Assembly (NCBI GenBank): GCA_934230965.1
Contig: CAKQFW010000074.1
Coordinates: 1-9,066 of the forward strand
Reading direction: 5' to 3'
DNA from: an uncultured Prevotella sp.
GTDB lineage: Bacteria > Bacteroidota > Bacteroidia > Bacteroidales > Bacteroidaceae
Length of the DNA stretch: 9,066 nt
In this document: positions 8,236-9,066 of the stretch, in pieces
How positions within the stretch are numbered: the first letter of the stretch is position 1
How the letters are laid out: every line of letters starts with the position of its first letter
The notes under the pieces: model-generated
Told to the model about the DNA's origin: nothing
Seen by the model: the letters and a program-made list of their open reading frames with translations, nothing else
The model's database searches: none
Program-made: the position numbers and the translations under genes

Positions 8236-9066
8236 ATGATAAAAGTAAAAAACATAGTTGCAATGCTATTTGCTTTAAGTGTGATGGCGTGCAGCGAAAA
8301 TAATATTGCATACGATGAAGTGATAAATGTCCCACAGGGGATTTATCTTTCAGGCTCTTCTTCTGAGTTCTCCTTGCCTATAGAAACAGGACGATTGAGG
8401 GCTGTTGAGAGCGACAATGAAAATATGTTGAGCATCAGAGCTTGGTTGAAGGCTGATGGCCGTTTCCAGATATCGTTTGTCGATACCGATGGGCAGCCTC
8501 AAACCTATGGCATGGGTTCTAAACTAGAGCTTGCTAATGCTCATGCTACCTCATATAGTTTGACACAAGGTGGCGAGGGCTTTACTGTTCCCACCGAGGG
8601 CCTTTACCAGGTAGTGGTTAATAAAGCAAGAAAAGAGCTTACCATTATTCCTATTCAGTTTACTATGCAAGGCGACAATGCCCTTACAGAAGAAGGAAAC
8701 AATGATGTGCCTCTTAGCAATGTAACTTATGACCGACTCACACACGTCGTAACATGGTGTAACGCCGACTCGACGAAGCAGTTGCTGCCTGGTAAATATA
8801 TCTTTAAAATGAACGATGGTGAAAAGCTTAGCTTGCGCGATAGCGAAACTGAGAACTATAACATATCGACCATTTATACAGGTACGGCAGCGGCCGAACG
8901 TACCAATCAGCTTGACGAAAGCTTTCAGCCTCTTACCAATCAGTCGGCTGTAAAGCTTAAATTCCCGTTGAAAGGAAAGTATAGTGTAAAAATACAATAT
9001 AGCGTTTTAACAGGAAAATTCACTGCTCGAATGGGCGGTAAAGGTGTTGAGGTAACAGGTATGTCC
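8236..9066 (+). CDS. SusE/SusF-like surface glycan-binding lipoprotein (3' partial)
   Basis: An open frame from ATG 8236 runs to the right edge (277 codons, no stop), so the C-terminus is missing. The first 19 residues are a lipoprotein signal (MIKVKN, hydrophobic core, SVMAC) with lipidated Cys19 followed by SENN. The rest is predicted mostly beta-strand with no enzyme motif. Two modules are visible: one from about residue 36 (IYLSGSSSEF) to 141, and one from about 160 to 265. Both end in a similar hairpin, PTEGLYQVVV...LT (119-136) and PLKGKYSVKI...FT (244-263). The layout of GIYLSGS, AWLKADGRFQISF, TYG and TVPTEGLYQVVV resembles the SusE/SusF class, whose members bind glycan at the surface without catalysis. 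Position directly after a SusD supports this role. It does not show the TIG/IPT-type start I recall for lipoproteins of xylan loci. The class is likely; the exact family and ligand are not determined. Confidence 0.8.
   Translation, partial: MIKVKNIVAMLFALSVMACSENNIAYDEVINVPQGIYLSGSSSEFSLPIETGRLRAVESDNENMLSIRAWLKADGRFQISFVDTDGQPQTYGMGSKLELANAHATSYSLTQGGEGFTVPTEGLYQVVVNKARKELTIIPIQFTMQGDNALTEEGNNDVPLSNVTYDRLTHVVTWCNADSTKQLLPGKYIFKMNDGEKLSLRDSETENYNISTIYTGTAAAERTNQLDESFQPLTNQSAVKLKFPLKGKYSVKIQYSVLTGKFTARMGGKGVEVTGMS

Noticed and set aside
8551..8997. A 148-codon minus-strand open frame near the right end
   Set aside because: It is antisense to the SusE/F-like lipoprotein, whose + frame has a clean signal peptide and lipobox and continues the operon. 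The minus frame has no such support.
2..9066. A defence system, mobile element, CRISPR array, RNA gene or wholly new system
   Set aside because: The window is filled by five contiguous recognisable or semi-recognisable PUL genes with 12-34 base gaps. No direct-repeat array, transposase, integrase or tRNA/rRNA signature is visible on either strand.

Overview
The window is a piece of a Bacteroidota polysaccharide utilization locus (PUL). All five genes are on the + strand. They form two tandem SusC/SusD outer-membrane glycan-uptake pairs followed by a SusE/F-like surface lipoprotein. Evidence for Bacteroidota is the SusC/SusD families, signal peptidase II lipoboxes followed by short acidic stretches, A-rich leaders without strong Shine-Dalgarno sequences, and a moderate GC content (mid-40s percent by eye). 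Composition and style fit Prevotella and relatives, but the genus is an inference.

Layout: 2-1879 is the C-terminal two thirds of a SusC-like TonB-dependent transporter (pair 1), cut by the left edge. 1892-3652 is its SusD-like lipoprotein. 3687-6497 is a second, complete SusC-like transporter of 936 residues. It has the signal peptide, TonB-box region, plug and barrel, but not the carboxypeptidase-regulatory-like N-terminal extension usual in SusC proteins. 6526-8214 is the second SusD-like lipoprotein; its best start is the internal ATG at 6526, not the upstream TTG. 8236-9066 is the N-terminal 277 residues of a SusE/F-like lipoprotein, open at the right edge. Spacers are 12, 34, 28 and 21 bases, with no visible terminator, so the genes are probably one transcription unit.

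How they work together (family knowledge): each SusD lipoprotein sits as a lid on its SusC barrel and captures oligosaccharides, which SusC imports using TonB energy. The SusE/F-like lipoprotein probably holds the glycan at the cell surface. No glycoside hydrolase, lyase, regulator or inner-membrane transporter is in the window, so the substrate cannot be fixed. Tandem SusC/SusD pairs followed by a surface-binding lipoprotein are known from xylan- and arabinan-type PULs, but this last protein looks SusE/F-like.

There is no RNA gene, insertion sequence, CRISPR array or real minus-strand gene. I see no clearly new system. The points most worth a second look are the short second SusC and the unclassified two-module lipoprotein.
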